Positions 30,375-41,199 of a stretch of 64,000 nucleotides of DNA are shown here, piece by piece. The stretch comes from Thermoflexus hugenholtzii JAD2. GTDB lineage: Bacteria > Pseudomonadota > Gammaproteobacteria > Burkholderiales > Burkholderiaceae. Under the pieces are notes generated by a model. It made no database searches. It saw only the letters and a program-made list of their open reading frames with translations, and was not told the DNA's origin. The position numbers and the translations under genes are program-made. Location of the stretch: NCBI GenBank assembly GCA_943325205.2, contig CALPOM020000002.1, positions 1 to 64,000 on the forward strand. The letters run 5' to 3'. Numbering within the stretch: position 1 is the stretch's first letter; every line of letters starts with the position of its first letter.

Positions 30375-30862
30375 GGCATATTATTTCGGTTTTGTTAGAA
30401 AATGAGCCTGGAGCATTATCAAGGGTAGTTGGATTATTTTCTGCGCGCGGTTACAACATCGAAAGTTTGACTGTTGCCCCGACTGAAGACGCCTCGTTAT
30501 CACGTATGACAATAGTGACAACTGGGTCTGATGAGGTCATTGAGCAGATCACGAAGCATTTAAACCGCTTAGTTGAGGTTGTTAAGGTTTATGATTTGAG
30601 TGAAGGCTTGCATATTGAGCGCGAATTGATGCTCATTAAAGTTCGAGCAGTTGGAAAAGAGCGCGAGGAAATGAAGCGAACGACTGATATCTTCAGGGGT
30701 CGGGTAATTGATGTAACGGATAAAAGTTATACGATTGAGTTAACGGGTGACTCGGCTAAGTTAGATGCTTTTATTGAAGCAATTGATCAAGCATCCATCT
30801 TGGAAACCGTTCGAACGGGTGCCTCTGGCGTAGGGCGAGGCGAGAGAGTTTTACGGGTTTAG
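30371..30862 (+). CDS. ilvN: Acetolactate synthase small (regulatory) subunit
   Basis: RHIISVLLENEPGALSRVVGLFSARGYNIESLTVAPTEDASLSRMTIVT; overlaps the ilvI stop. Confidence 0.96.
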   Translation: MRHIISVLLENEPGALSRVVGLFSARGYNIESLTVAPTEDASLSRMTIVTTGSDEVIEQITKHLNRLVEVVKVYDLSEGLHIERELMLIKVRAVGKEREEMKRTTDIFRGRVIDVTDKSYTIELTGDSAKLDAFIEAIDQASILETVRTGASGVGRGERVLRV

Positions 30863-31951
<1,089 letters not shown>

Positions 31952-31982
31952 TTGGATTGAAGTTTGAAAAATAAAGGTAGCC

Positions 31983-32633
31983 ATGTCATATAACCACCCA
32001 CTAATTGCCCGCGAAGGTTGGCCTTATTTAGCTGGTATTGGGGCAGTAACTTTGCTTGTGCAAAGCCTGGGCGGATTTATTTTTGCATGGCCCTTTTGGT
32101 TGACTTTTCTGTTTGTTTTACAGTTCTTTCGAGACCCTCCACGACTAGTACCCTTAGCAGAAAATGCTGTTTTAGCCCCAGCCGATGGCAGAATTGTTGT
32201 GGTGGAAAAGACGACCGATCCATATGCTGATCGTCAAGCATTAAAAATTAGCATCTTTATGAATGTTTTCAATGTGCATTCAAATCGTATTGCTGTAAAT
32301 GGTCGGATAAAAAAAATTCAATACTTCGAGGGAAAGTTTGTTAACGCTGACTTAGATAAAGCCTCTACTGAAAATGAGCGTAATGCGATCGTACTAGAGG
32401 CGAATGGGCATGACATTACATTAGTTCAAGTTGCTGGACTCATTGCTAGGCGAATTCTTTGTTACGTGCGGGTTGGTGATCAGGTAAAAAAAGGCGAGCG
32501 GTATGGTTTTATCCGTTTTGGATCGCGCGTTGATGTGTATTTGCCGCTAACTGCTGAGCCACTCGTCACTGTAGGCGACCGTGTTAGTGCAACTTCAACG
32601 ATCCTTGCTACATTGCCCAACCTGGATGGTTAA
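31983..32633 (+). CDS. psd: Phosphatidylserine decarboxylase
   Basis: [55 protein letters not shown]. Confidence 0.94.
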   Translation: MSYNHPLIAREGWPYLAGIGAVTLLVQSLGGFIFAWPFWLTFLFVLQFFRDPPRLVPLAENAVLAPADGRIVVVEKTTDPYADRQALKISIFMNVFNVHSNRIAVNGRIKKIQYFEGKFVNADLDKASTENERNAIVLEANGHDITLVQVAGLIARRILCYVRVGDQVKKGERYGFIRFGSRVDVYLPLTAEPLVTVGDRVSATSTILATLPNLDG

Positions 32634-32642
32634 GGGTTGCTC

Positions 32643-33572
32643 ATGGCGCAATTTCGCAAAAATAGAATTTCTCGGCCAAAAGTTTTTAAGCAAGCCCGAT
32701 TGCGTTCTTCCGAAAATGAATCAAGCCAGCATTTGGATATTTCCGCCCCTCCAGAACCGTTAAAAGAGTTTTATCCAAAGCCGCGCAATAAGGCGATTTA
32801 TTTACTACCGAATGCCTTTACGACAGCCGCTTTGTTTTGTGGTTTTTTTGCGATAGTGCAAGCCATGAACCAGCGTTGGGAAGTGGCCGCAATTGCCATA
32901 TTTTGCTCGATGGTTTTAGATGGTATGGATGGACGAGTAGCCAGAATGACGCGCACGCAAAGCGCTTTTGGGGAGCAGTATGACTCGTTAGCTGACATGG
33001 TGTCATTCGGAGTTGCCCCAGCACTAGTAGCCTATGAGTGGACTTTAAAAGGGCTTGGGAAATGGGGTTGGTTAGCAGCATTTATATATTGCGCTGGGGC
33101 GGCACTGCGTTTAGCCCGTTTTAACATCATGACAGGAGAAGCCGATAAGCGTTTCTTCCAAGGTCTTCCAAGTCCGGCTGCGGCGGCAATTATCGCGGGT
33201 TTTGTTTGGTTAGCCGAGGATAATAAATTACCTGTTGCGAACCTAGCTATTCCTTGGACGATGTTCTTTTTGACAATTTATGCTGGTATTACGATGGTTT
33301 CGAATGTGCGGTTTTATAGTGGTAAGACTTTGGATATTCGCTATCACGTCCCTTTTGGAATGATGGTACTTCTTATTTTGTTATTTGTTTTAGTCTCTAG
33401 TGATCCTCCATTGACGCTATTTGGATTATTTGTTTTATACGCCTTATCTGGATATGTGACATGGTTTTGGGGCATTTTGCCATTTAGTAAAAAGGTGGGC
33501 CGTGCGAAGACTACAATTATCTCTAAAGCCCCTTCGGGCTCTGATGAAAAATTAGATGTAGTGAACAAGTGA
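32643..33572 (+). CDS. pssA: CDP-diacylglycerol--serine O-phosphatidyltransferase
   Basis: DGMDGRVARMTRTQSAFGEQYDSLADMVSFGVAPALVAYEW (CDP-alcohol phosphotransferase motif). Confidence 0.93.
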   Translation: MAQFRKNRISRPKVFKQARLRSSENESSQHLDISAPPEPLKEFYPKPRNKAIYLLPNAFTTAALFCGFFAIVQAMNQRWEVAAIAIFCSMVLDGMDGRVARMTRTQSAFGEQYDSLADMVSFGVAPALVAYEWTLKGLGKWGWLAAFIYCAGAALRLARFNIMTGEADKRFFQGLPSPAAAAIIAGFVWLAEDNKLPVANLAIPWTMFFLTIYAGITMVSNVRFYSGKTLDIRYHVPFGMMVLLILLFVLVSSDPPLTLFGLFVLYALSGYVTWFWGILPFSKKVGRAKTTIISKAPSGSDEKLDVVNK

Positions 33573-33597
33573 CATAAAAATTAATTCGGTGTATAGT
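33569..33597 (+). promoter_or_regulatory. Candidate sigma70 promoter for leuA leader
   Basis: GTGACA (33569-33574), 17-bp spacer, TATAGT (33592-33597); predicted +1 near 33604. Confidence 0.6.
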
Positions 33598-33603
33598 ATT
33601 TAT

Positions 33604-33687
33604 ATGAAATTCAATAAGCAATTATTTTTAATACTGAACCTTCTGGCACTGGATCATTTGACCGGGGCTAGAGATCGAGTTTGCTAA
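33604..33687 (+). CDS. Candidate leucine-rich leader peptide of leuA (attenuator)
   Basis: ATG...TAA encodes MKFNKQLFLILNLLALDHLTGARDRVC; 7 Leu codons in a 13-codon stretch; followed by terminator hairpin before leuA. Confidence 0.75.
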   Translation: MKFNKQLFLILNLLALDHLTGARDRVC

Positions 33688-33727
33688 ACAGCATTTATTT
33701 AAAAAGACATACATAACGAATCTTACT

Positions 33728-33758
33728 AACCCCAGCCAAGTTGCTGGGGTTTTGTTTT
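33728..33758 (+). terminator. Intrinsic terminator / attenuator upstream of leuA
   Basis: AACCCCAGC-CAAGTT-GCTGGGGTT perfect 9-bp stem followed by TTGTTTT. Confidence 0.85.
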
Positions 33759-33797
33759 ATATGAGTGAGTAAATTAAGCACAATTAGGAGAAAGAAG

Positions 33798-35348
33798 ATG
33801 GCAATGGACAAACTAATCATTTTTGACACCACTTTGAGGGATGGCGAACAGTCGCCAGGCGCTTCCATGAGTAAAGATGAGAAAGTTCGAATTGCAAGAC
33901 AACTAGAGCGATTACATGTCGATGTCATTGAAGCTGGGTTTGCCGCGAGTTCCCCGGGTGATTTTGCGGCCATTCAAGCCGTTGCAGCAGCGGTCAAGGA
34001 CGCGACGATTTGTTCATTAGCACGTGCGAATGAGTACGATATCACGCAAGCTGCAAAGGCTCTAGAGGGTGCCAATTCAAAAAGAATCCATACTTTTATT
34101 GCCACCAGTGCTTTGCATATGGAAAAAAAGTTGCGCATGACACCAGAACAGGTCATGGAGCAAGCCATTGCATCAATCCGGCTAGCACGGCAGTTTACCG
34201 ATGATATTGAATTCTCACCAGAGGATGGTTACCGTTCAGATCCGGAATTTTTATACCGTGTCTTAGAGGCCGTGATTCGGGAAGGTGCTACAACTATAAA
34301 CGTACCAGACACTGTGGGTTATGCTGTGCCGGAGTTATATGGTCAGTTCATTCTCGATTTACGGCAAAAGATTCCTAATTCCGATAAAGCGATTTGGTCG
34401 GTACATTGCCATAATGATTTAGGTTTAGGGGTAGCAAACTCCTTAGCGGGCATACATATTGGCGGAGCACGTCAAGTCGAATGTACTATTAATGGTTTAG
34501 GTGAGCGAGCAGGAAATACTTCCTTAGAAGAGATTGTGATGGCTGTTAAAACACGTCGCGATTTTTATAACTTACAAGTTGGCATCGATGCCACACAAAT
34601 TGTTTCTAGTTCGAAGATGGTTTCACAAATTACTGGGTTTGTGGTGCAGCCAAATAAGGCTGTAGTAGGAGCTAATGCCTTCGCACATGCCTCAGGTATC
34701 CATCAAGATGGGGTTTTAAAGGCGCGCGATACTTATGAAATTATGCGTGCTGAGGATGTGGGCTGGAGTGCTAATAAGATTGTTCTTGGGAAGCTGTCTG
34801 GCAGAAACGCTTTTAAGCAAAGATTACAAGAGCTTGGTGTATCGATGGATTCTGAGGTTGATTTGAACGCTGCTTTTACCAGGTTTAAAAGCTTAGCTGA
34901 TCAAAAATCTGAGATTTTTGATGAAGATATCATGTCTATTTTGTCAAACTCGCAACAGCAACAGGGCGCTGATTTTTACCGATTTGTTTCTTTATCGCAG
35001 CACTCCGAGACGGGGGAGGTGCCTCGGGCGAAGATTGTTTTACAAATGGGCGGTATTGAACAAAGTAGTTCAAGCGAGGGAAATGGCCCAGTAGATGCCA
35101 CTTTAAATGCGATTGAAGTTCAAGCCCAAAGTGGTGCTGAGTTACTGCTCTATTCCGTCAATGCGATTACTGCGGGGACGCAGTCGCAAGGTGAGGTCAC
35201 GGTTCGTTTAACCAGAGCTGGCCGGGTCGTGAATGGGGTTGGTACGGATCCTGACATCGTTGCGGCCTCGGCTAAGGCGTATTTGGCCGCATTAAACCGT
35301 TTACATGACCCAGCTGGAGAGAAGATCAACGCGCAAATGGCACCTTAA
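33798..35348 (+). CDS. leuA: 2-isopropylmalate synthase
   Basis: [54 protein letters not shown]-terminal regulatory domain. Start trimmed to [10 protein letters not shown]. Confidence 0.96.
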   Translation: MAMDKLIIFDTTLRDGEQSPGASMSKDEKVRIARQLERLHVDVIEAGFAASSPGDFAAIQAVAAAVKDATICSLARANEYDITQAAKALEGANSKRIHTFIATSALHMEKKLRMTPEQVMEQAIASIRLARQFTDDIEFSPEDGYRSDPEFLYRVLEAVIREGATTINVPDTVGYAVPELYGQFILDLRQKIPNSDKAIWSVHCHNDLGLGVANSLAGIHIGGARQVECTINGLGERAGNTSLEEIVMAVKTRRDFYNLQVGIDATQIVSSSKMVSQITGFVVQPNKAVVGANAFAHASGIHQDGVLKARDTYEIMRAEDVGWSANKIVLGKLSGRNAFKQRLQELGVSMDSEVDLNAAFTRFKSLADQKSEIFDEDIMSILSNSQQQQGADFYRFVSLSQHSETGEVPRAKIVLQMGGIEQSSSSEGNGPVDATLNAIEVQAQSGAELLLYSVNAITAGTQSQGEVTVRLTRAGRVVNGVGTDPDIVAASAKAYLAALNRLHDPAGEKINAQMAP

Positions 35349-35507
35349 TAATTTCTGCAATATCAATCAATTAGAGTTTTTTTGATTAGTTTGCTACAAT
35401 AGAAGGCTAAGTAAGCATGGATGTTGTTGATCAGTGGTATGACCATTGTTTTACGAGTAAAAAGTTGTTTTTTGAATATTTTGATTAATCACGACACAGA
35501 AGTGGTT

Positions 35508-35545
35508 AGCCCAATTTGCAGGGATTTGTCTCAGATTGGTTAGCT
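35508..35545 (+). promoter_or_regulatory. Hairpin in rpsO 5' leader (candidate S15 autoregulatory site)
   Basis: AGC-CCAATTT ... AGATTGG-TTA-GCT stem (10 bp, one G-U, one 3-nt bulge) just upstream of the rpsO SD. Confidence 0.4.
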
Positions 35546-35572
35546 GCAGTGTTCGCAAGTAAGGAGTTTTTT

Positions 35573-35842
35573 ATGGCTGTTAACACGCAAGCAAAAGCAG
35601 GTATTGTTAAAGAGCACGCCCGTGCCCAAAACGATACTGGTAGTCCAGAGGTGCAAGTTGCCCTCCTGACTGCACGTATCAACGATCTCACCACACACTT
35701 TAAGGCCAACGCTAAAGACCATCATAGCCGTCGAGGGCTTTTGAAAATGGTTTCACGTCGGCGTCGTTTATTAGATTACTTGAAGGGTAAAGACTTTGAT
35801 CGTTATCGTGTTTTGATTGAGAAACTGGGCTTACGTAAGTAA
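35573..35842 (+). CDS. rpsO: 30S ribosomal protein S15
   Basis: [67 protein letters not shown]. Start trimmed to [10 protein letters not shown]. Confidence 0.97.
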   Translation: MAVNTQAKAGIVKEHARAQNDTGSPEVQVALLTARINDLTTHFKANAKDHHSRRGLLKMVSRRRRLLDYLKGKDFDRYRVLIEKLGLRK

Positions 35843-35849
35843 GGTCAAA

Positions 35850-35879
35850 ATGCCCGCTGTAATTTTGGCGGGCATGTTT
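35850..35879 (+). terminator. rpsO terminator hairpin
   Basis: ATGCCCGC ... GCGGGCAT perfect 8-bp stem followed by GTTTGTTTGG. Confidence 0.75.
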
Positions 35880-35972
35880 GTTTGGTAGGGTTCTTTTATA
35901 GTAGTTTTTTAGAGGGACTGTTTGAAGAGGTAGTCTTTTAGGGTGTGTGTTTAGAAATGAAATAATTGGGTA

Positions 35973-36062
35973 TGTGTCATTCCAATTGTGATTTTTGGGT
36001 GTGGATATTGATCTTGACAGCCTCAGGTTCATTGATCTCAAGACCACAGTTGGAATGGCATG
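35973..36062 (+). promoter_or_regulatory. Long-stem RNA structure in rpsO-pnp intergenic region
   Basis: TGTGTCATTCCAATTGTG pairs with CACAGTTGGAATGGCATG (18 positions including G-U pairs); internal TCTTGA/TCAAGA stem. Confidence 0.6.
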
Positions 36063-36129
36063 CCCTCTCATGTCAATTTCATTAGCTAACTCACTCTCGG
36101 GTGTTTCTGCGGCACTTGAATCCGTGGAA

Positions 36130-36157
36130 AATTAGCGCATGACTTCTTGCGCTGATT
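36130..36157 (+). promoter_or_regulatory. Hairpin just upstream of pnp ribosome binding site
   Basis: AATTAGCGCA-TGACTTCT-TGCGCTGATT, 10-bp stem with one G-U. Confidence 0.55.
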
Positions 36158-36174
36158 AACTATTTGGAGAAAAT

Positions 36175-38337
36175 ATGAGTTTATTTAATAAGGTTACAAA
36201 AACGTTTCAATGGGGTAAGCATACAGTTCGGTTAGAGACTGGCGAGATTGCTCGCCAATCTGGCGGTGCTGTTTTAGTAGATATGGACGATACAGTTGTT
36301 TTAGCAACAGTAGTTGGCGCAAAAAATGCCAAGCCCGGTCAGGATTTCTTTCCTTTGACGGTTGACTACATTGAGAAGACATATGCTGCGGGTAAGATCC
36401 CTGGAGGCTTTTTTCGCCGTGAAGGTCGACCATCAGAAGGTGAGACATTAACATCGCGTTTAATCGATCGGCCGATTCGTCCACTTTTCCCTGAGGACTT
36501 TTATAACGAAGTGCAGATTGTGATTCATGTGATGTCGATTAACCCAGATGTGCCAGCTGATATCGCTGCCTTGATAGGTGCATCGGCTGCCTTAGCTATA
36601 TCGGGTATTCCTTTTAATGGGCCTTTGGGCGCTGCTCGCGTAGGCTATAAGGATGGTGAATATCTTTTAAACCCAACGCGTTCAGAGCAGTTGGATAGCC
36701 AATTAGATTTGATCGTAGCTGGGACACAAAATGCTGTTTTAATGGTTGAATCTGAAGCGCACGAATTGTCCGAAGAGATCATGCTAGGCGGAGTTGTTTT
36801 TGGGCATGAACAAGCGCAAGTGGCAATTACTGCGATTCAGGAATTAGTCCGTGACGCTGGCAAGCCGGAGTGGGATTGGAAGCCTGCTGAGAAAAATGAA
36901 GCGCTCATTGCGAAGGTTGCGCAGATTGCTGAGCAGGGTCTGAAGGATGCATATCAAATTCGACAAAAGCAAGCGCGTTCATCTAAGCTCAAAGAGGTAA
37001 GTGCTGACTTGATGACTAAATTGGCCGCTGACGGTGAGGTTGATGAAGTTGCTGTTGGCAACATTCTCTTTGGTTTGGAATCGAAGATTGTTCGTGGACA
37101 GGTTTTAAGTGGTGAGCCAAGAATTGATGGGCGTGACACAAGAACTGTCAGGCCAATTGAAATCCGCACGGGAGTCTTACCCCGAACGCATGGCTCGGCA
37201 TTATTTACAAGGGGAGAAACACAAGCCTTAGTTGTGGCCACGTTGGGTACTGCGCGGGATGAGCAAATTATTGATGCTCTTGAAGGAGAGTACCGTGATC
37301 GTTTCATGTTCCACTACAACATGCCCCCTTTTGCAACTGGCGAGACAGGTCGAGTTGGTACGCCCAAGCGGCGTGAGATTGGTCATGGCCGTTTAGCCAA
37401 GCGTGCTTTAGTGCCGGTTTTACCAAAGGCTGACGAATTTGCTTATAGCATTCGTTTAGTCTCAGAAATTACTGAATCCAATGGTTCATCCTCGATGGCA
37501 TCGGTTTGCGGTGGTTGCTTGGCTCTCATGGATGCTGGCGTCCCCGTTAAAGCGCACGTCGCTGGTGTTGCAATGGGTTTAATTTTGGATGGTAATCGCT
37601 TTGCAGTTTTAACGGATATTTTAGGTGATGAAGATCACTTAGGTGATATGGACTTTAAAGTTGCTGGAACGGCCAGTGGTGTTACAGCCTTGCAAATGGA
37701 CATCAAAGTACAGGGTATTACGAAGGAAATTATGCAAGTTGCTTTAGAGCAAGCCAAAGAGGGGCGTTTGCACATTCTTTCGAAAATGCAAGAGTCGATG
37801 TCGAGTATTCGTACTGAATTGTCAGAGCATGCTCCACGCATGGTCACAATTAAGATTCATCCCGATAAGATTCGTGAGGTCATTGGTAAAGGTGGCGCGA
37901 CGATACAAGCATTAACCAAGGAAACGGGATGCAGCATCGATATTAAAGACGATGGCACGGTCACAATTGCTTCGACGAGCGCCTCTGGTATGGAGGAAGC
38001 TAAGCGTCAAATTGAGGGTATAACTGCCGAGGCTGAAGTTGGTAAAACATACGAAGGTCCAGTAGTAAAAATCTTAGAGTTTGGTGCGCTTGTAAATATT
38101 CTTCCTGGTAAAGACGGCCTTTTGCATATTTCGGAGATCGCCCATGAACGTGTGAAGGAAGTAAAAGATTTTTTACAAGAGGGGCAAATTGTTAAAGTCA
38201 AGTTGTTAGCCGCAGACGATCGTGGCCGCTTAAAACTTTCGATGAAAGCTCTCTCACCTGAAGAGGGTGGACCGGCTTTAGCTCAACCAGCGCCAGTTGC
38301 TTCTAATCATGAAGCTTCGGGCAATACTGAGCAGTAA
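36175..38337 (+). CDS. pnp: Polyribonucleotide nucleotidyltransferase (PNPase)
   Basis: Two RNase PH domains, [36 protein letters not shown] ([25 protein letters not shown]) and S1 domains. Confidence 0.97.
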   Translation: MSLFNKVTKTFQWGKHTVRLETGEIARQSGGAVLVDMDDTVVLATVVGAKNAKPGQDFFPLTVDYIEKTYAAGKIPGGFFRREGRPSEGETLTSRLIDRPIRPLFPEDFYNEVQIVIHVMSINPDVPADIAALIGASAALAISGIPFNGPLGAARVGYKDGEYLLNPTRSEQLDSQLDLIVAGTQNAVLMVESEAHELSEEIMLGGVVFGHEQAQVAITAIQELVRDAGKPEWDWKPAEKNEALIAKVAQIAEQGLKDAYQIRQKQARSSKLKEVSADLMTKLAADGEVDEVAVGNILFGLESKIVRGQVLSGEPRIDGRDTRTVRPIEIRTGVLPRTHGSALFTRGETQALVVATLGTARDEQIIDALEGEYRDRFMFHYNMPPFATGETGRVGTPKRREIGHGRLAKRALVPVLPKADEFAYSIRLVSEITESNGSSSMASVCGGCLALMDAGVPVKAHVAGVAMGLILDGNRFAVLTDILGDEDHLGDMDFKVAGTASGVTALQMDIKVQGITKEIMQVALEQAKEGRLHILSKMQESMSSIRTELSEHAPRMVTIKIHPDKIREVIGKGGATIQALTKETGCSIDIKDDGTVTIASTSASGMEEAKRQIEGITAEAEVGKTYEGPVVKILEFGALVNILPGKDGLLHISEIAHERVKEVKDFLQEGQIVKVKLLAADDRGRLKLSMKALSPEEGGPALAQPAPVASNHEASGNTEQ

Positions 38338-38355
38338 TTTACTGAGGACGGTGGG

Positions 38356-39117
38356 ATGCGCACGCAATTAGTTGTTGCTAATTGGAAGTTAAATGGTAAT
38401 TGGGCTTTTAATGAAGCGATGGTGGGTGCGCTAACCCAAAGTTTAAGCAAGGAACAATTACAGCAGCGGGATGTTGTTTTGTGTCCGCCTGCCGTCTATT
38501 TACATCACGTAAGTGGTCTTTTAGGAAGTTCATCGATTTGGTTGGGCGCGCAGGATCTTTCAGAGCAAGTCTGTGGAGCATTTACCGGAGAGATATCTGG
38601 GCAGATGATCAAAGAATTAGGATGTCGCTATGTTTTAGTTGGACATTCTGAAAGAAGACAGCGGCATGTTGAGGGTGATTCCTTGGTGGGAAAAAAAGCC
38701 TTGGCGGCGATTGTTGCGGGTTTAACGCCTATTATTTGTCTTGGCGAGACCTTCAATGTTCGTCAGTCAGGCTCGATGCAGGGAGTTATTGAAGGACAGT
38801 TAGATAGTATCTATGCGGTTTTAAAAGACGATATTTTCAAGGCAGTGATTGCTTACGAGCCGATTTGGGCGATTGGCACGGGTTTAACTGCCACAAGTGA
38901 GCAAGCGCAAGAAGCGCATCGTATTTTAAGAAAAAAACTAGCATTGATTGATTCGATGTATGCCCAAAGAGTCTTGATAATCTATGGTGGCAGTGTGAAA
39001 GCTAGTAATGCAGCGGAGTTATTGAGTATGTCTGATATTGATGGTCTTTTAGTCGGAGGGGCTTCTTTAGTCTCTGAGGAATTTATAACAATTTGTCAAG
39101 CTGGCTTGAATTTGTAA
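38356..39117 (+). CDS. tpiA: Triose-phosphate isomerase
   Basis: VVANWKLNG, VLVGHSERRQ, AYEPIWAIGTGLTAT, IIYGGSVKASNAAELLSM. Confidence 0.96.
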   Translation: MRTQLVVANWKLNGNWAFNEAMVGALTQSLSKEQLQQRDVVLCPPAVYLHHVSGLLGSSSIWLGAQDLSEQVCGAFTGEISGQMIKELGCRYVLVGHSERRQRHVEGDSLVGKKALAAIVAGLTPIICLGETFNVRQSGSMQGVIEGQLDSIYAVLKDDIFKAVIAYEPIWAIGTGLTATSEQAQEAHRILRKKLALIDSMYAQRVLIIYGGSVKASNAAELLSMSDIDGLLVGGASLVSEEFITICQAGLNL

Positions 39118-39133
39118 GGAAAAGAGAGAAATT

Positions 39134-39496
39134 ATGGAATGGTTAAAAACTGTATTAATGATTGTGCAAATTATTTCTGCGCTGGGCGTTATTGCACTGG
39201 TTTTAGTTCAACAAGGTAAGGGTGCTGATATGGGCGCTGCTTTTGGCTCTGGATCCTCGGGGAGTATTTTTGGTGCGACCGGTTCGTCGAATTTCCTTTC
39301 AAGGACTACGGGTATTTTAGCGGCAGTTTTTTTCCTCAGCACACTCTCGATTAGTTATCTAGGGACTGATCACTCCAAGGATGCGGGAGTACTCTCAAAG
39401 CCTGCTAGTGGCGTTCCAACTGATCGAACGACAGACGCTTTGCCATCGCCTGTGAAAGAAGTTGCTCCCCCATCGGGATCGACAGTACCAAAGTAG
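39134..39496 (+). CDS. secG: Preprotein translocase subunit SecG
   Basis: VLVQQGKGADMGAAFGSGSSGSIFGATGSSNFLSRTTGILAAVFFLSTL. Confidence 0.95.
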   Translation: MEWLKTVLMIVQIISALGVIALVLVQQGKGADMGAAFGSGSSGSIFGATGSSNFLSRTTGILAAVFFLSTLSISYLGTDHSKDAGVLSKPASGVPTDRTTDALPSPVKEVAPPSGSTVPK

Positions 39497-39578
39497 TGCT
39501 TATAGGCTTTTTTTTAGGTGATTTTTTTGCCACATCGTTAGGAAAAGGCTAAAATATCGATTATGTTTGTAGTTTTAT

Positions 39579-39664
39579 GCCGACGTGGTGGAATTGGTAG
39601 ACACGCTATCTTGAGGGGGTAGTGGCGTAAAGCTGTGCGAGTTCGAGTCTCGCCGTCGGCACCA
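39579..39664 (+). tRNA. tRNA-Leu (anticodon GAG)
   Basis: GCCGACG ... CGTCGGC acceptor stem, encoded ACCA end; anticodon arm CTATC-TTGAGGG-GGTAG; GTTCGAGTC T-loop; long variable arm. Confidence 0.96.
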
Positions 39665-39735
39665 AGTAATTTTTGTCATAGAACTGTTTTACAATTCAGA
39701 TGATTATGATATTTTGAATTTAATTTGGAAGCCAA

Positions 39736-40095
39736 TTGGACCTATCTAACTACCTCCCAGTTTTCTTATTTATCCTAGTAGGGATTGCTGTTGGTTTTGT
39801 GCCCATGTTTTTGGGAAAGATCATTGGCCCATCCAATCCGGATGCGGAAAAAATTTCGCCATACGAGTGTGGCTTTGACGCATTTGAAGATGCGCGAATG
39901 AAGTTTGATGTGCGCTATTACCTGATTGCTATCTTATTTATTTTATTTGACTTAGAAACTGCTTTTTTATTCCCATGGGGAGTCGCACTCAAAGAAATTG
40001 GTTGGGCTGGTTATTTTTCAATGATTGTATTTCTTTTGGAATTTGTCGTTGGCTTTGTTTATATATGGAAAAAGGGCGCTTTGAACTGGGAATAG
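39736..40095 (+). CDS. nuoA: NADH-quinone oxidoreductase subunit A
   Basis: 119 aa, [44 protein letters not shown] start. Confidence 0.95.
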   Translation: MDLSNYLPVFLFILVGIAVGFVPMFLGKIIGPSNPDAEKISPYECGFDAFEDARMKFDVRYYLIAILFILFDLETAFLFPWGVALKEIGWAGYFSMIVFLLEFVVGFVYIWKKGALNWE

Positions 40096-40116
40096 TTTTA
40101 AGCGCAAATTGAATCT

Positions 40117-40599
40117 ATGGCATTAGAGGGATTACTCAAAGAAGGTTTTGTTACAACTTCAGCTGATAAGTTGATTAACTGGACTAGGACAGGTTCGCTT
40201 TGGCCAATGACCTTTGGTCTAGCTTGCTGTGCTGTAGAAATGATGCATGCAGGGGCGGCGCGATATGACCTAGACCGATTTGGCGTTGTTTTCAGACCAT
40301 CGCCTAGGCAGTCTGATTTAATGATTGTGGCTGGGACTTTGTGTAATAAAATGGCGCCTGCACTGCGGAAGGTTTATGATCAGATGCCAGAGCCGAGGTG
40401 GGTTTTATCAATGGGCTCTTGTGCTAACGGTGGTGGTTACTACCATTACTCTTACTCGGTTGTGCGCGGTTGTGATCGCATTGTGCCGGTCGATGTGTAT
40501 GTTCCTGGATGTCCGCCAACAGCAGAAGCCTTGATTTATGGAATTATCCAGTTACAAGCGAAGATTCGTCGCACCTCAACCATTGCTAGAAAAGCGTAA
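40117..40599 (+). CDS. nuoB: NADH-quinone oxidoreductase subunit B
   Basis: [46 protein letters not shown]. Confidence 0.97.
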   Translation: MALEGLLKEGFVTTSADKLINWTRTGSLWPMTFGLACCAVEMMHAGAARYDLDRFGVVFRPSPRQSDLMIVAGTLCNKMAPALRKVYDQMPEPRWVLSMGSCANGGGYYHYSYSVVRGCDRIVPVDVYVPGCPPTAEALIYGIIQLQAKIRRTSTIARKA

Positions 40600-40607
40600 A
40601 TGATTCG

Positions 40608-41198
40608 ATGAATGAGCGTTTAGTCCATTTAGAGCAACTTCTTCAAAAGCGATTTTCTGGGATAGCAAATATTGAATGTGCGCTCAATGAAGTGACTATG
40701 ACTGTCCAGTCCGTAAATTATTTAGAAATTGCCAAACAGATAAAAGTTTTACCTGAATTTGGTTTTGAGCAATTAATGGATTTATGTGGCGTAGACTACC
40801 AGTCCTATGGGGATGGTCTTTGGACAGGGCGACGATTTGCCGCAGTATCGCATCTTTTATCGGTTCAGAATAACTGGCGTTTGCGATTTCGGGTGATGGC
40901 AGAGCAAGATGACTTTCCAGTGTTGCCGAGTTTGACGGGAGTTTGGAGTTCGGCGAATTGGTACGAGCGCGAGGCTTTTGATTTATTCGGGATTATTTTT
41001 GATGGCCATGATGATTTAAGACGGATCCTCACCGATTATGGCTTTATTGGGCATCCATTTCGGAAAGATTTTCCAGTTTCTGGTCAAGTTGAAATGCGTT
41101 ATGATCCTGAGCAAAAAAGAGTCATTTATCAAGCCATTACGATTGAGCCTAGAGAGTTAACACCTCGGGTAATTCGGGAAGAGAACTACGGAACCTAG
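40608..41198 (+). CDS. nuoC: NADH-quinone oxidoreductase subunit C
   Basis: [42 protein letters not shown]. Confidence 0.96.
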   Translation: MNERLVHLEQLLQKRFSGIANIECALNEVTMTVQSVNYLEIAKQIKVLPEFGFEQLMDLCGVDYQSYGDGLWTGRRFAAVSHLLSVQNNWRLRFRVMAEQDDFPVLPSLTGVWSSANWYEREAFDLFGIIFDGHDDLRRILTDYGFIGHPFRKDFPVSGQVEMRYDPEQKRVIYQAITIEPRELTPRVIREENYGT

Positions 41199-41199
41199 T

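Noticed and set aside
36014-36042. Perfect TTGACA (36014-36019) as a pnp promoter
   Set aside because: No acceptable -10 at 16-18 bp spacing; it lies inside the long-stem structure.
35712-36071. 119-aa minus-strand ORF across the 3' end of rpsO and the rpsO-pnp gap
   Set aside because: Runs through a terminator and hairpins and antisense to rpsO; no protein-like motif. RNA structure explains the region better.
39736-39738. TTG start of nuoA as evidence of frameshift or misannotation
   Set aside because: The protein is full length from TTG ([16 protein letters not shown]...); a non-ATG start is sufficient.
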